Shown: positions 9,275-16,683 of the stretch, piece by piece
How positions within the stretch are numbered: position 1 is the first letter of the stretch
How the letters are laid out: the number at the start of each line of letters is the position of its first letter
Source: Candidatus Berkiella aquae
GTDB taxonomy: Bacteria; Pseudomonadota; Gammaproteobacteria; Berkiellales; Berkiellaceae
NCBI RefSeq assembly: GCF_001431295.2
Contig: NZ_LKAJ02000001.1
Location: 1,426,001-1,490,000 of the forward strand
Direction: 5' to 3'
DNA length: 64,000 nucleotides
Notes under the pieces: model-generated
The model's database searches: none
Seen by the model: the letters and a program-made list of their open reading frames with translations, nothing else
Told to the model about the DNA's origin: nothing
Position numbers and translations under genes: made by a program

Positions 9275-9649
9275 ATGTTATATAACCCTTTTGCCAATCA
9301 ACAGCTGCTGGAAAGAGCGAGAAATTCAGGCCGTGAGGGAGCTCACGTTGGCTATGCCCGCCCAACGATTGAAACGCTACTAAAACGCAACAACTATAGC
9401 TTAGAGCAAGCAAAACACTATCTTCACGCTTATGATGTTGCTGCGGGAACACCACAAGAACAAGCCCAGCGCAAAGTAAAAAATGCGGGGCGTTATTTAG
9501 CATATCATGATGGTGATCGTCCGGATATTCATACTTTGTTAAAACGTTATAGCCCAGAACAAGCGCAACTATACCTTGATGCATACGACAAAGCAGCAGC
9601 AGTAACGCCTGAGGTACAAGATCGTAGAAGAATGCAAAAAATTAAATGA
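9275..9649 (+). CDS. RPTIE-repeat protein, paralogue 3, first part
   Basis: This 124-residue frame starts at ATG 9275, with GGAG six bases upstream, and carries two complete RPTIE-type units (GYARPTIETLL and GDRPDIHTLL cores). It stops at TGA 9647-9649, in the middle of a third unit. The next frame (9650-10666) continues in the same reading frame and completes that repeat, so this looks like the front of one ~460-residue protein interrupted by a nonsense codon. It may still be expressed as a short repeat-only protein. The two upstream paralogues are uninterrupted. An accessory function in the host is inferred only from context. Confidence 0.65.
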   Translation: MLYNPFANQQLLERARNSGREGAHVGYARPTIETLLKRNNYSLEQAKHYLHAYDVAAGTPQEQAQRKVKNAGRYLAYHDGDRPDIHTLLKRYSPEQAQLYLDAYDKAAAVTPEVQDRRRMQKIK

Positions 9650-10666
9650 ATGGGAAGCGCGTGCGCTAGACGAGGAGCAGGAAAACGCCCTAAAAATCAG
9701 AAATTATTGGAACGTTATCATCCAGATGAAGCGAAACAATACCTTGAGAGTTATGACAAAATAGTAACCATGCAACATGATCAGAGTGAATTGAAAAAAA
9801 TATTTGACCTGGGACGTGAATGCGCTTTGCGAGGTGAAGAACGTCCAGCACTTGAAAATCTATTAAAAAATTATACGGCCGATCAAGCAAACATATATCT
9901 TCTTGCCTATGATCGCACAGTAGGAATGCCTGAAATAAATGTGAATATCTCTAAATGTAAGAAAACAAAACGCGCTGCCGAGCCAGAAAAGCGAAATATA
10001 AGGCGAAAAACTAAAGAGGTAATGGTAAACGAGCAACCTCCGCAACTTGAAAATCTACTATTCAACTTTTCCGAATATTTAAGTGAAAATGAAGTCGTCA
10101 TCAACGAGTTACCGACTTCTTTAGATAGAACACCGACCCCTATGTTAGGATATTCGTACTATGGCCAACCTGCTGCTGTACCCCAAACGCAGAGGTATAT
10201 GTCGGGATATCGCCAACCGTCTGTTTTACCTGAAACGACAACTTGTATACCAGGATATGCGTATTATTGCCAACCGGCTTCTTTACATAAAACGCCAACT
10301 TATATGCAGGGAAATCAATATCAGAACGATAAATACCCCACTTCTTTAGCAGAAACGCCAGCTTGTATCTCGGAATATCAGCACTATAGCCAACCAGCTT
10401 CTTTACATGAAATACCAACTTGTATGCAGGGAAATCAACATCACAACGATAGACAACTCATTTCTTTAGAAGAAACACCAACTTTTATGCTGGCAGATGA
10501 GTACGATGGTCAATTCGCTTCTTTAGAAGAAACGCCAAACTTTATGCCGGGATATCAGTACTATGGTGAATGCCAAGATAAAAATTTCTTAGGCCTAGAA
10601 GCAAATGATTTAGAATATTCTGTTGAAGAAAAATTTGAAATTTTTCAACATACTATATTTGGATGA
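9650..10666 (+). CDS. RPTIE-repeat protein, paralogue 3, second part with Tyr/Pro-rich repeats
   Basis: A 338-residue frame directly following the TGA of the preceding gene in the same phase. It begins in the middle of an RPTIE-type unit (GKRPKNQKLLERY) and has one more full unit (GEERPALENLL). A basic linker of KK/KR clusters follows (about 105-125). The last ~190 residues are a degenerate array of ~20-residue units of the form QPASL.ETPT.M.GY.YY, rich in tyrosine, proline and threonine. The ATG abutting the stop could permit reinitiation, but there is no clear Shine-Dalgarno. Function unknown; the tail looks like a low-complexity or repetitive binding surface. Confidence 0.6.
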   Translation: MGSACARRGAGKRPKNQKLLERYHPDEAKQYLESYDKIVTMQHDQSELKKIFDLGRECALRGEERPALENLLKNYTADQANIYLLAYDRTVGMPEINVNISKCKKTKRAAEPEKRNIRRKTKEVMVNEQPPQLENLLFNFSEYLSENEVVINELPTSLDRTPTPMLGYSYYGQPAAVPQTQRYMSGYRQPSVLPETTTCIPGYAYYCQPASLHKTPTYMQGNQYQNDKYPTSLAETPACISEYQHYSQPASLHEIPTCMQGNQHHNDRQLISLEETPTFMLADEYDGQFASLEETPNFMPGYQYYGECQDKNFLGLEANDLEYSVEEKFEIFQHTIFG

Positions 10667-10674
10667 GTTCGCAA

Positions 10675-11520
10675 TTATTTAAAAATCGCTTCAGCCGCCA
10701 TTAATGGCTCTTGCAAAGCAGGTTTTAACAGCAGATTTTCTTTAGGATCAAGACCCAATCGATTGAACGCAGGAATTTCAGTTCTATCAATTTGGGCTAA
10801 AGGATGAGGTGTTCCTTCTAGAACGAAGATTTTTGCAACCAAAATCACATCAGCTAAATCTGCTTTAGGAATTTTGCGATAATACTGCGTCATGTTTTGC
10901 GGAATGTTGGCAATATTGGGAGGGAACTGCCATGAGTTTAAAATGGCTTCGCCAAGTTTTGCATAATGATTTTGGATTAATTCATCGAGCACATTAAGAT
11001 TTTTCAATAATTCTGGTTGTGTTTCAGCATAAGTAAGAATAGGTAAGATGCCAATTTCATGTAGCAAGCCCGCAAGCATTGCTTCATCGGGGGCAAACTT
11101 TTTAGTATAATTCGCAATCACATACGAAGTTGCTGCAATTTGTCCACTATGTTTCCAGGCATCGTTTAGTTTTTGCTCAATCACTTTGTGTTTGGCAAGG
11201 AATAACTGTTCCATGGCTAAACCAATCGCCATGTTTGAAACAAAGCGCACTCCTAAACGGCTAATGGCATTCTCTAAACTATTAATGGCAACACGCCCCC
11301 GAACTAAGGGGCTATTGGCAAGTCGAATAATACGTGCGGTTAAGGCAGGATCTTTGCCGATAATGCCTTCAAGCTCTTCAATCGTAACATAGGGGTTCTG
11401 GCTAACTTCTTGAATAGCCATTGCAATCTCGGGTTGGGTCGGGAGTGGAAGTCGATTTCGTTCAATGGCCTCAAGAAGATCCATAAAGAAGGTAGCGGAT
11501 GCATTGAGGGATAGATCCAT
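10675..11520 (-). CDS. HDOD domain protein
   Basis: A 281-residue protein consisting mainly of an HDOD domain (about 15-215), a catalytically degenerate relative of HD phosphohydrolases used in bacterial signalling. Visible features are the LPTQPEIAMAI entry, IIGKDPALTARIIRLANSPL and ISRLGVRFVSNMAIGLAM segments. The start has AGGAG six bases upstream. It is cytoplasmic, with no membrane segments. It ends 51 bases before the ygfZ gene's stop side and is oriented with ygfZ, possibly cotranscribed. The partner or signal cannot be read from the sequence. Confidence 0.85.
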   Translation of the reverse strand: MDLSLNASATFFMDLLEAIERNRLPLPTQPEIAMAIQEVSQNPYVTIEELEGIIGKDPALTARIIRLANSPLVRGRVAINSLENAISRLGVRFVSNMAIGLAMEQLFLAKHKVIEQKLNDAWKHSGQIAATSYVIANYTKKFAPDEAMLAGLLHEIGILPILTYAETQPELLKNLNVLDELIQNHYAKLGEAILNSWQFPPNIANIPQNMTQYYRKIPKADLADVILVAKIFVLEGTPHPLAQIDRTEIPAFNRLGLDPKENLLLKPALQEPLMAAEAIFK

Positions 11521-11571
11521 GAATAACTCCTTGACACCAGACGATTGAATGCGTTGCCCCTCACTGGGGGC

Positions 11572-12564
11572 TTACATTAAGTCTAGACGATGAAGTTTTG
11601 GTCCATCAGCTTTCTTGAAGCGAATTTTGCTAAAATCAGCATACTGTTCATCTAGTACAACCAGTAACTCAAATCCCTGCTTAACCTTGGCACTACGCAC
11701 GACAATACCAGGCGCTTCATTGGGTGCATCTAAAATAATAACCTGATCGCCTGGGCAGGGTGGGGGTTCTGTGCTTTCAGCCAGCAAGGCACGGTACATA
11801 TGGCGTTTGATTTTGCCTTTGTAGTGCATTCGGGCAATAATTTCTTGCCCTAAATAACAGCCTTTATCAAAACTAACACCTTTGAGTTCTGGTAAATTCA
11901 CATGATGGGGTAGTAATAAATCCTCGGTGTTAGGGTACAGACTTGGGATCCCTGCTTGAATATCTAAAGCTTCCCACTGTTCCGTTGACAAACCTTGTGT
12001 CGTTTTTTGCATGGCTTGGATAAAGGATTCAGCAAGCGACGTTGCGAGGATGACCATAAAACGAGGGATGCTTCCTGGTAGACGGCAAATGATGAGGTCA
12101 CCTTCTGGTTGAGGCAAATAAGTTGTGCCTCCTCCTGCGACGGCATTGACTTGCTCGCTCATTAACGCTGTCAAGAAATCAGAGGATGCTTCACCGACTA
12201 AGCCAAAATATCGCAAGCCTTCCGCTTGCTCTAATTTGACTTTAGAAAATAGGGCGTACTTTTTTAGATTTTGAATTGCATGGGGGATCAAGCTGGCAGC
12301 AGCAATTAAAAGATAACGAGACTCTGATCCTTGGGATAATTTGAAAATTCGAAATAAAGATTGCATGCGCCCTTTTAGATTACAGTGAGCGCCAAGCTGA
12401 CTTTGATCATCGGTAATGGTTTTCAGGTTAACGGTTAGCTGACCTTGTAAAAATGTTTCTGCATCTTGGCCGCTTACAATCAATGCGCCAAGGGAAGAGA
12501 GCTCGCAAAAACCAATCTGACTTGCCTCGATGGAGGGTGAAAATGCTTGCCATTTAGTATGCAT
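11572..12564 (-). CDS. ygfZ: Folate-binding Fe-S cluster assembly/repair protein YgfZ
   Basis: A GcvT-related protein that uses tetrahydrofolate in the maintenance of iron-sulfur enzymes. The family signature KGCYLGQE is present (around residue 219). At 330 residues it matches the family (326 in E. coli). The frame extends to 12609, but the ATG at 12564 has GAGAAG upstream and aligns better with the E. coli N-terminus. It is divergent from the DUF924 gene. The nearby sdhE-ygfX pair is part of the same conserved gammaproteobacterial neighbourhood. Confidence 0.9.
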   Translation of the reverse strand: MHTKWQAFSPSIEASQIGFCELSSLGALIVSGQDAETFLQGQLTVNLKTITDDQSQLGAHCNLKGRMQSLFRIFKLSQGSESRYLLIAAASLIPHAIQNLKKYALFSKVKLEQAEGLRYFGLVGEASSDFLTALMSEQVNAVAGGGTTYLPQPEGDLIICRLPGSIPRFMVILATSLAESFIQAMQKTTQGLSTEQWEALDIQAGIPSLYPNTEDLLLPHHVNLPELKGVSFDKGCYLGQEIIARMHYKGKIKRHMYRALLAESTEPPPCPGDQVIILDAPNEAPGIVVRSAKVKQGFELLVVLDEQYADFSKIRFKKADGPKLHRLDLM

Positions 12565-12666
12565 CGGAATATCTTCTCGTTGAATATTCTGGGACGCAAA
12601 GTATACCATTAATGCTGAGATAGAGATGATATCTATGAAAATAAACTGTTATTTGGCTGACATAAT

Positions 12667-13269
12667 ATGTTAGAAAAAGTCAATGAAATTCTTCATTTTT
12701 GGTTTGGAACCGATAAAAATAATTATCTCGCAAATGCAGCCTGCTGGTGGAAAAAAGACCCAGCGTATGACCAAGAAATAAACGAAAGATTTTCACAGGT
12801 GCATCAATACGCGGTGAGTGGCCGCTTGAATGAGTGGATAAATCAACCACAATCGTGCTTAGCCTATATCATTTTAGTCGATCAATTTTCACGAAATATG
12901 TACCGTGAAACTCCGCTTGCTTTTGCCTACGATAACCTGGCTTTAGCGGCTTTTGAGCATGGTAAAGAGCAAAAATTAGATAAAGATTTACCTTTAGTGC
13001 AACGGTTGTTTTTTTATATGCCATTAGAGCACTCCGAAGATATTCAGCATCAGAAACTGTGTTTAGCGTTGATGAAACAATTAGAGCAAGAAGCGCGTGA
13101 ATTAGCGCCGAATTATCTTAGCCTTATGGAGCAATCCTTTGACTATGCGCAGAAGCATTATGATGTTATTCAACAATTTGGTCGTTTCCCACATCGCAAT
13201 GCCATTCTAAACAGAGAAAGTACGCAAGAAGAACTGGTTTTTCTCAGTTTACCCAATAGTTCATTTTAA
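12667..13269 (+). CDS. DUF924 family protein
   Basis: A 200-residue member of the DUF924 family, which has a TPR-like helical fold and no firmly established role. Recognisable segments are ILHFWFG at the N-terminus, WWKKDPAYDQEI, LVDQFSRNMYR, FFYMPLEHSED and FGRFPHRN. Length is normal. The ribosome-binding site is weak. It lies immediately upstream of sdhE (17-base gap), suggesting a small operon DUF924-sdhE-ygfX. Confidence 0.88.
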   Translation: MLEKVNEILHFWFGTDKNNYLANAACWWKKDPAYDQEINERFSQVHQYAVSGRLNEWINQPQSCLAYIILVDQFSRNMYRETPLAFAYDNLALAAFEHGKEQKLDKDLPLVQRLFFYMPLEHSEDIQHQKLCLALMKQLEQEARELAPNYLSLMEQSFDYAQKHYDVIQQFGRFPHRNAILNRESTQEELVFLSLPNSSF

Positions 13270-13286
13270 GTGAGAGGAAATATTTC

Positions 13287-13547
13287 GTGCACGAATTAGA
13301 TAGAGTAAAACGTGAAAAACTTCGTTGGGCGTGCAGGCGAGGCATGCTTGAGCTCGATTTGTTTTTGGTTCCTTTCTTTGAAAATAAATATGATAGCTTG
13401 CCTCTGGCTGAACAAGGCAATTTTGAGGAAATGTTGCATCATACCGATCCTGAATTACTGAGCTGGTTGATGGGGCATGAAACCCCTACCGTTGCTAATA
13501 TACAAACCATCGTAACGAAAATTCGTGAATTTAGACTGCAAAATTGA
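13287..13547 (+). CDS. sdhE: FAD assembly factor SdhE
   Basis: Promotes covalent flavinylation of succinate dehydrogenase. At 86 residues it has the usual length. The family RGxxE motif is seen as RRGMLELD (around residues 14-21). It starts with GTG, preceded by GAGAGG. It overlaps the next gene by 23 bases, the familiar sdhE-ygfX arrangement. Confidence 0.9.
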   Translation: MHELDRVKREKLRWACRRGMLELDLFLVPFFENKYDSLPLAEQGNFEEMLHHTDPELLSWLMGHETPTVANIQTIVTKIREFRLQN

Positions 13548-13941
13548 TTTAGGACGTTCTAAACAATTAAGCTGCTGGCTTTGGTTGTTAAGCGCTTTTG
13601 CCTGCTTTTGCACACTCTATGCTTTGCCTTGGTTTCTGGCATTAATAATCTTGCCGCTGATTATCTTTTATAGCCTTAGCCTATTACGTCAACAGGGTTG
13701 GCGTAATTCTAAACAGGCCATTATTGCTATTCAACGAAGAAGGCATGCAACATGGTATTTGCAAACAGCTTCATTACAAGGATGGCTTGTTCGCTATCAG
13801 GGAAGGGCATTTCGTAGTCCGTGGTTAATGATTGTCACCTTTCAAAAAATAACGGATAAGAGGAATATCACGGTAGTCATTACCAAGGATGCGGTTTCTT
13901 CGCAACACTACACGGATTTATTAGCTTGGCTGTGGATTTAA
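13525..13941 (+). CDS. YgfX-like inner-membrane protein
   Basis: A 138-residue protein with two adjacent hydrophobic segments (about residues 16-52, with a short turn) followed by a soluble domain, as in YgfX (PF07254), encoded next to sdhE in gammaproteobacteria. W-L-I-V segments in the soluble part match the family loosely. E. coli YgfX was described as the toxin of a proposed sdhE/ygfX pair, but this is disputed. Overlap with sdhE implies translational coupling. Confidence 0.75.
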   Translation: MNLDCKIDLGRSKQLSCWLWLLSAFACFCTLYALPWFLALIILPLIIFYSLSLLRQQGWRNSKQAIIAIQRRRHATWYLQTASLQGWLVRYQGRAFRSPWLMIVTFQKITDKRNITVVITKDAVSSQHYTDLLAWLWI

Positions 13942-14010
13942 GACGTCTTTAGAAGCCAGGCTTACTGCCGATATGAGTATCAATGATGGTTTCCTTTTCT
14001 TTGAGGTGTC

Positions 14011-14613
14011 ATGCGCCAGCGTGTAGAGCCAAATAAGCGCATCAATGTGGATTACGAACTCGTAGAACAGGTACGTCTAGGAGATAAGCAAGCATTTGAT
14101 TTATTGGTCATTAAATATCAGTTTAAAATCTTAAAGCTTGTCAATCGTTACGTGAATGATCCCAGTGAAGCAATGGATGTTGCCCAAGAGTCTTTTATAA
14201 AGGCCTATCGTGCTTTAGATAAATTTCGTGGTGATAGTGCTTTTTATACATGGCTGTATCGTATTGCAATTAATACAGCAAAAAATCACGTTGTTTCTCA
14301 AAGTCGCCGTATGATTGAAGCGGATGTTGAAACCGTTGATATGGAACAAACATTAACTAAAGCTAATCTGAAAGAATATTCAGCTCCAGAAAAATTATTA
14401 CTAGATGATGAAATTGAGCATGCTGTTTATGAAGTGATTGCACACTTACCTAAAGAACTACGCACTGCTATTACCCTAAGGGAATTAGAAGGGATGAGCT
14501 ATGAAGAAATAGCCGGTATTATGGCTTGTCCGGTAGGCACGGTTCGATCTAGAATATTCAGAGCACGTGAAGCGATTGAAAGGCGGATCAAACCGCTATT
14601 GAATGAAACATAG
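14011..14613 (+). CDS. rpoE: ECF sigma factor RpoE (sigma-24/AlgU)
   Basis: Envelope-stress sigma factor of the ECF group. Region 2 is seen as AMDVAQESFIKAYRALDKF and FYTWLYRIAINTAKN, and region 4 as LRELEGMSYEEIAGIM with GTVRSRIFRAREAI. At 200 residues it is close to E. coli RpoE (191). GAGG precedes the start. The anti-sigma gene follows after 11 bases. In gammaproteobacteria the order rpoE-rseA-rseB-rseC-degP is common. Here rseB and rseC are missing between rseA and degP. Confidence 0.95.
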   Translation: MRQRVEPNKRINVDYELVEQVRLGDKQAFDLLVIKYQFKILKLVNRYVNDPSEAMDVAQESFIKAYRALDKFRGDSAFYTWLYRIAINTAKNHVVSQSRRMIEADVETVDMEQTLTKANLKEYSAPEKLLLDDEIEHAVYEVIAHLPKELRTAITLRELEGMSYEEIAGIMACPVGTVRSRIFRAREAIERRIKPLLNET

Positions 14614-14624
14614 GAGTTTGTAAA

Positions 14625-14906
14625 ATGGACGCCAAGGATGTCAATGACAATCGCGAACATAACCTAGAATTATTATCTGCGATGATCGATGATGAATTAT
14701 CGATTGCCGAAAAAAATCATCTTTTAACACAAATTAAAGCCGATGCTGTTTTGCAAGAAAAATGGCGTCATTTTTATATCGTTAAAACGATTATGCGCAA
14801 AAAATCGCAAGTACCAGCAAGTATCAATGAATTGACGAGCCAAATGATGATTCATGCAAGTGAAGAATCACATTTAGCGAATCTTCACCATCCAGAACAA
14901 CATTAA
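14625..14906 (+). CDS. rseA: Short RseA-like anti-sigma-E factor without membrane anchor
   Basis: A 93-residue protein matching only the cytoplasmic, sigma-binding domain of RseA/MucA: LELLSAMIDDELS and WRHFYIVKTIMRKK. E. coli RseA has 216 residues with a transmembrane helix and a periplasmic RseB-binding domain. Here the frame stops at 14906 with no hydrophobic segment, and the remaining space to the convergent F-box operon is 22 bases. Without the anchor, DegS/RseP-type regulated proteolysis at the membrane cannot work in the usual way. It may be a functional soluble anti-sigma factor or a remnant. Confidence 0.8.
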   Translation: MDAKDVNDNREHNLELLSAMIDDELSIAEKNHLLTQIKADAVLQEKWRHFYIVKTIMRKKSQVPASINELTSQMMIHASEESHLANLHHPEQH

Positions 14907-14928
14907 ATACTACACGACGGTTACCTTA

Positions 14929-16683
14929 TTAGCGTCGGATAGTTACCTTTGATAATTTTCGGCTCGGGGTTAAATTATCTTGTGGTGCATTATTTAATCT
15001 TGCTCGATTTTTACGTACCCTTAATTGATATTGAGCAACCATTTTAAAATTTTGAGGAGCAGGCAGCGTCGTGTCCGTTAAGCTTTCCATTTCCGTTACT
15101 TTTTGCTTTCTTTGTTTAGATTGACTTAACGTAGTAGCAAGTGCTTGAATTTTTTTGACAAATGCAACAGAAGTATTGAGTTGGTCTTTGACAAGTTGTT
15201 CAAGCTTTTCACTAATATGAGGTTCATTAACGATGTGTTGTGATGCATAAAAGCTCTCTGATGAAAGCGATACAAGATGTTCGTCATCAAGTTTGCTCGT
15301 TAATGTACGATCATTGAGTATCTGTTTCGCGACACAAAAATACGCTGAACCCAGCATTGCGAGGCTCCATCCATCTAATTGTTGCAACCACTCGCTATTG
15401 TCAGCGAGTATTTGTTGGAAGATGTTAAAATGGCACGAAGCTAGCCTTGCCAGAGATTTATTATCTAATCTTTGCTTTAAGTTATCATCTGCGAGAATTA
15501 ATTGAGCAACTTCAATACATGTGATACCAAGCCGTTCAAGATCGTTTCCATCTAATTTTATTGATAAGCGACTGTCTGTCAAGATTTTTTGTTTGATTTC
15601 AGGGTGGTTTGCAGCGAGGAGTGAAAGATCTCGCCCGTTCAATTTTTGACTTAAATAAATGTTTTTTATTATTTTTTTAGCTATTTTAGGATGTGATGAG
15701 CCAAGACTTGCCAGTTCAAATCCCTTTAATTGTTTCAGCAAGTCATTATCAGTCAGTATTATTTTTGCAATTTTAAGATGTGCTATGCCAAGCCTTACAA
15801 TGTGTGAATTGAGTTCTTGTTTTAAATCTTTATTGGCTAGTATGCTTTGTGCAATTTCCAGATGTCCAGCACCAAGCCATGAAAGATTGTGTCCTCCTAG
15901 TAGTTTGACTAATTTACTATTCGTCAGTATTGCTTGAGCGACTTCAAGATGGAACATACCCAGAGAGGTGAGGCTAAATTCATCTAATTTATCTAGCAAG
16001 TTTGGATCGTTTATTATTTGCTTGGCAATTTTTAGATGGTTATTGCCAAGTCTTGCAATATCTTCTCCCTCTAATTGTTCCATTAAGTGATTGTCAATTA
16101 ATACTTGTTCAGCGATTTCAAGATGTGAAGAACCAAGCGTTGTCAGGCTAAACGTCTGTAGTTGTTGCCTTAGATGAGGGGTAGTCATTATTTGCTTGGC
16201 AATTTTAAGATAAGTCTTTCCAAGCAAGACAAGCTGAGATTCATTTAATTTGGGCCATAAATCATTATCAGCCAATATGTGTTGGGCAATTTTAATATGC
16301 TGGGAGCCAAGCTTTTCTAGATCGGACCCAGTTAATGTTTGTTTTAAGTTGGCATCACTGAGTATTTTTTTTGCTAAAGGTAAATGTAATCCAATAATGT
16401 CAAGGATTAGATTTACCGATAAACGACTAAAAATAGGTTCATGGCTTAAGATAAAAGGGATTTTATGGGGATATTGCTTACAATGAGCATAGAACTCTTT
16501 TGCAGTAAGCTGGCAGAGCATAGCATTAATTTGTCCCTCAATTTGAGAGACGTCTCTAAACCGTTTATTAACGAGTGCTGCACCCTCTTTGCCATAAAGC
16601 TCGTGGGGCTTAAGGTAGCTCAATACTTTGGCTAATAACTCAGTTGGAAATGTTTCTTGTGAAAATGGATTGATATCTGTCAT
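14929..16683 (-). CDS. F-box protein with 29-residue helical repeats (third of operon)
   Basis: A 584-residue protein. Residues ~10-50 form an F-box-like motif (FPTELLAKVLSYLKPHEL, then VNKRFRDV), the element by which eukaryotic proteins dock on Skp1 in SCF ubiquitin ligases. From ~115 to ~510 there are about 14 copies of a 29-residue unit with the pattern LGxxHLxIAxxIL followed by xxxLxxxLxGxxLxx, predicted as two short helices. Copies here are more diverged than in the two upstream genes. The C-terminal ~70 residues are basic (RKQK, RVRKNRARL). The start overlaps the previous stop by four bases (ATGA). It is convergent with rseA. A host-directed effector role is inferred. Confidence 0.8.
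   Translation of the reverse strand: MTDINPFSQETFPTELLAKVLSYLKPHELYGKEGAALVNKRFRDVSQIEGQINAMLCQLTAKEFYAHCKQYPHKIPFILSHEPIFSRLSVNLILDIIGLHLPLAKKILSDANLKQTLTGSDLEKLGSQHIKIAQHILADNDLWPKLNESQLVLLGKTYLKIAKQIMTTPHLRQQLQTFSLTTLGSSHLEIAEQVLIDNHLMEQLEGEDIARLGNNHLKIAKQIINDPNLLDKLDEFSLTSLGMFHLEVAQAILTNSKLVKLLGGHNLSWLGAGHLEIAQSILANKDLKQELNSHIVRLGIAHLKIAKIILTDNDLLKQLKGFELASLGSSHPKIAKKIIKNIYLSQKLNGRDLSLLAANHPEIKQKILTDSRLSIKLDGNDLERLGITCIEVAQLILADDNLKQRLDNKSLARLASCHFNIFQQILADNSEWLQQLDGWSLAMLGSAYFCVAKQILNDRTLTSKLDDEHLVSLSSESFYASQHIVNEPHISEKLEQLVKDQLNTSVAFVKKIQALATTLSQSKQRKQKVTEMESLTDTTLPAPQNFKMVAQYQLRVRKNRARLNNAPQDNLTPSRKLSKVTIRR

Noticed and set aside
9647-9649. UGA read as tryptophan or selenocysteine
   Set aside because: prfB is intact with its UGA frameshift, other genes end in TGA, and no insertion element is visible; nonsense mutation or sequencing error is simpler.
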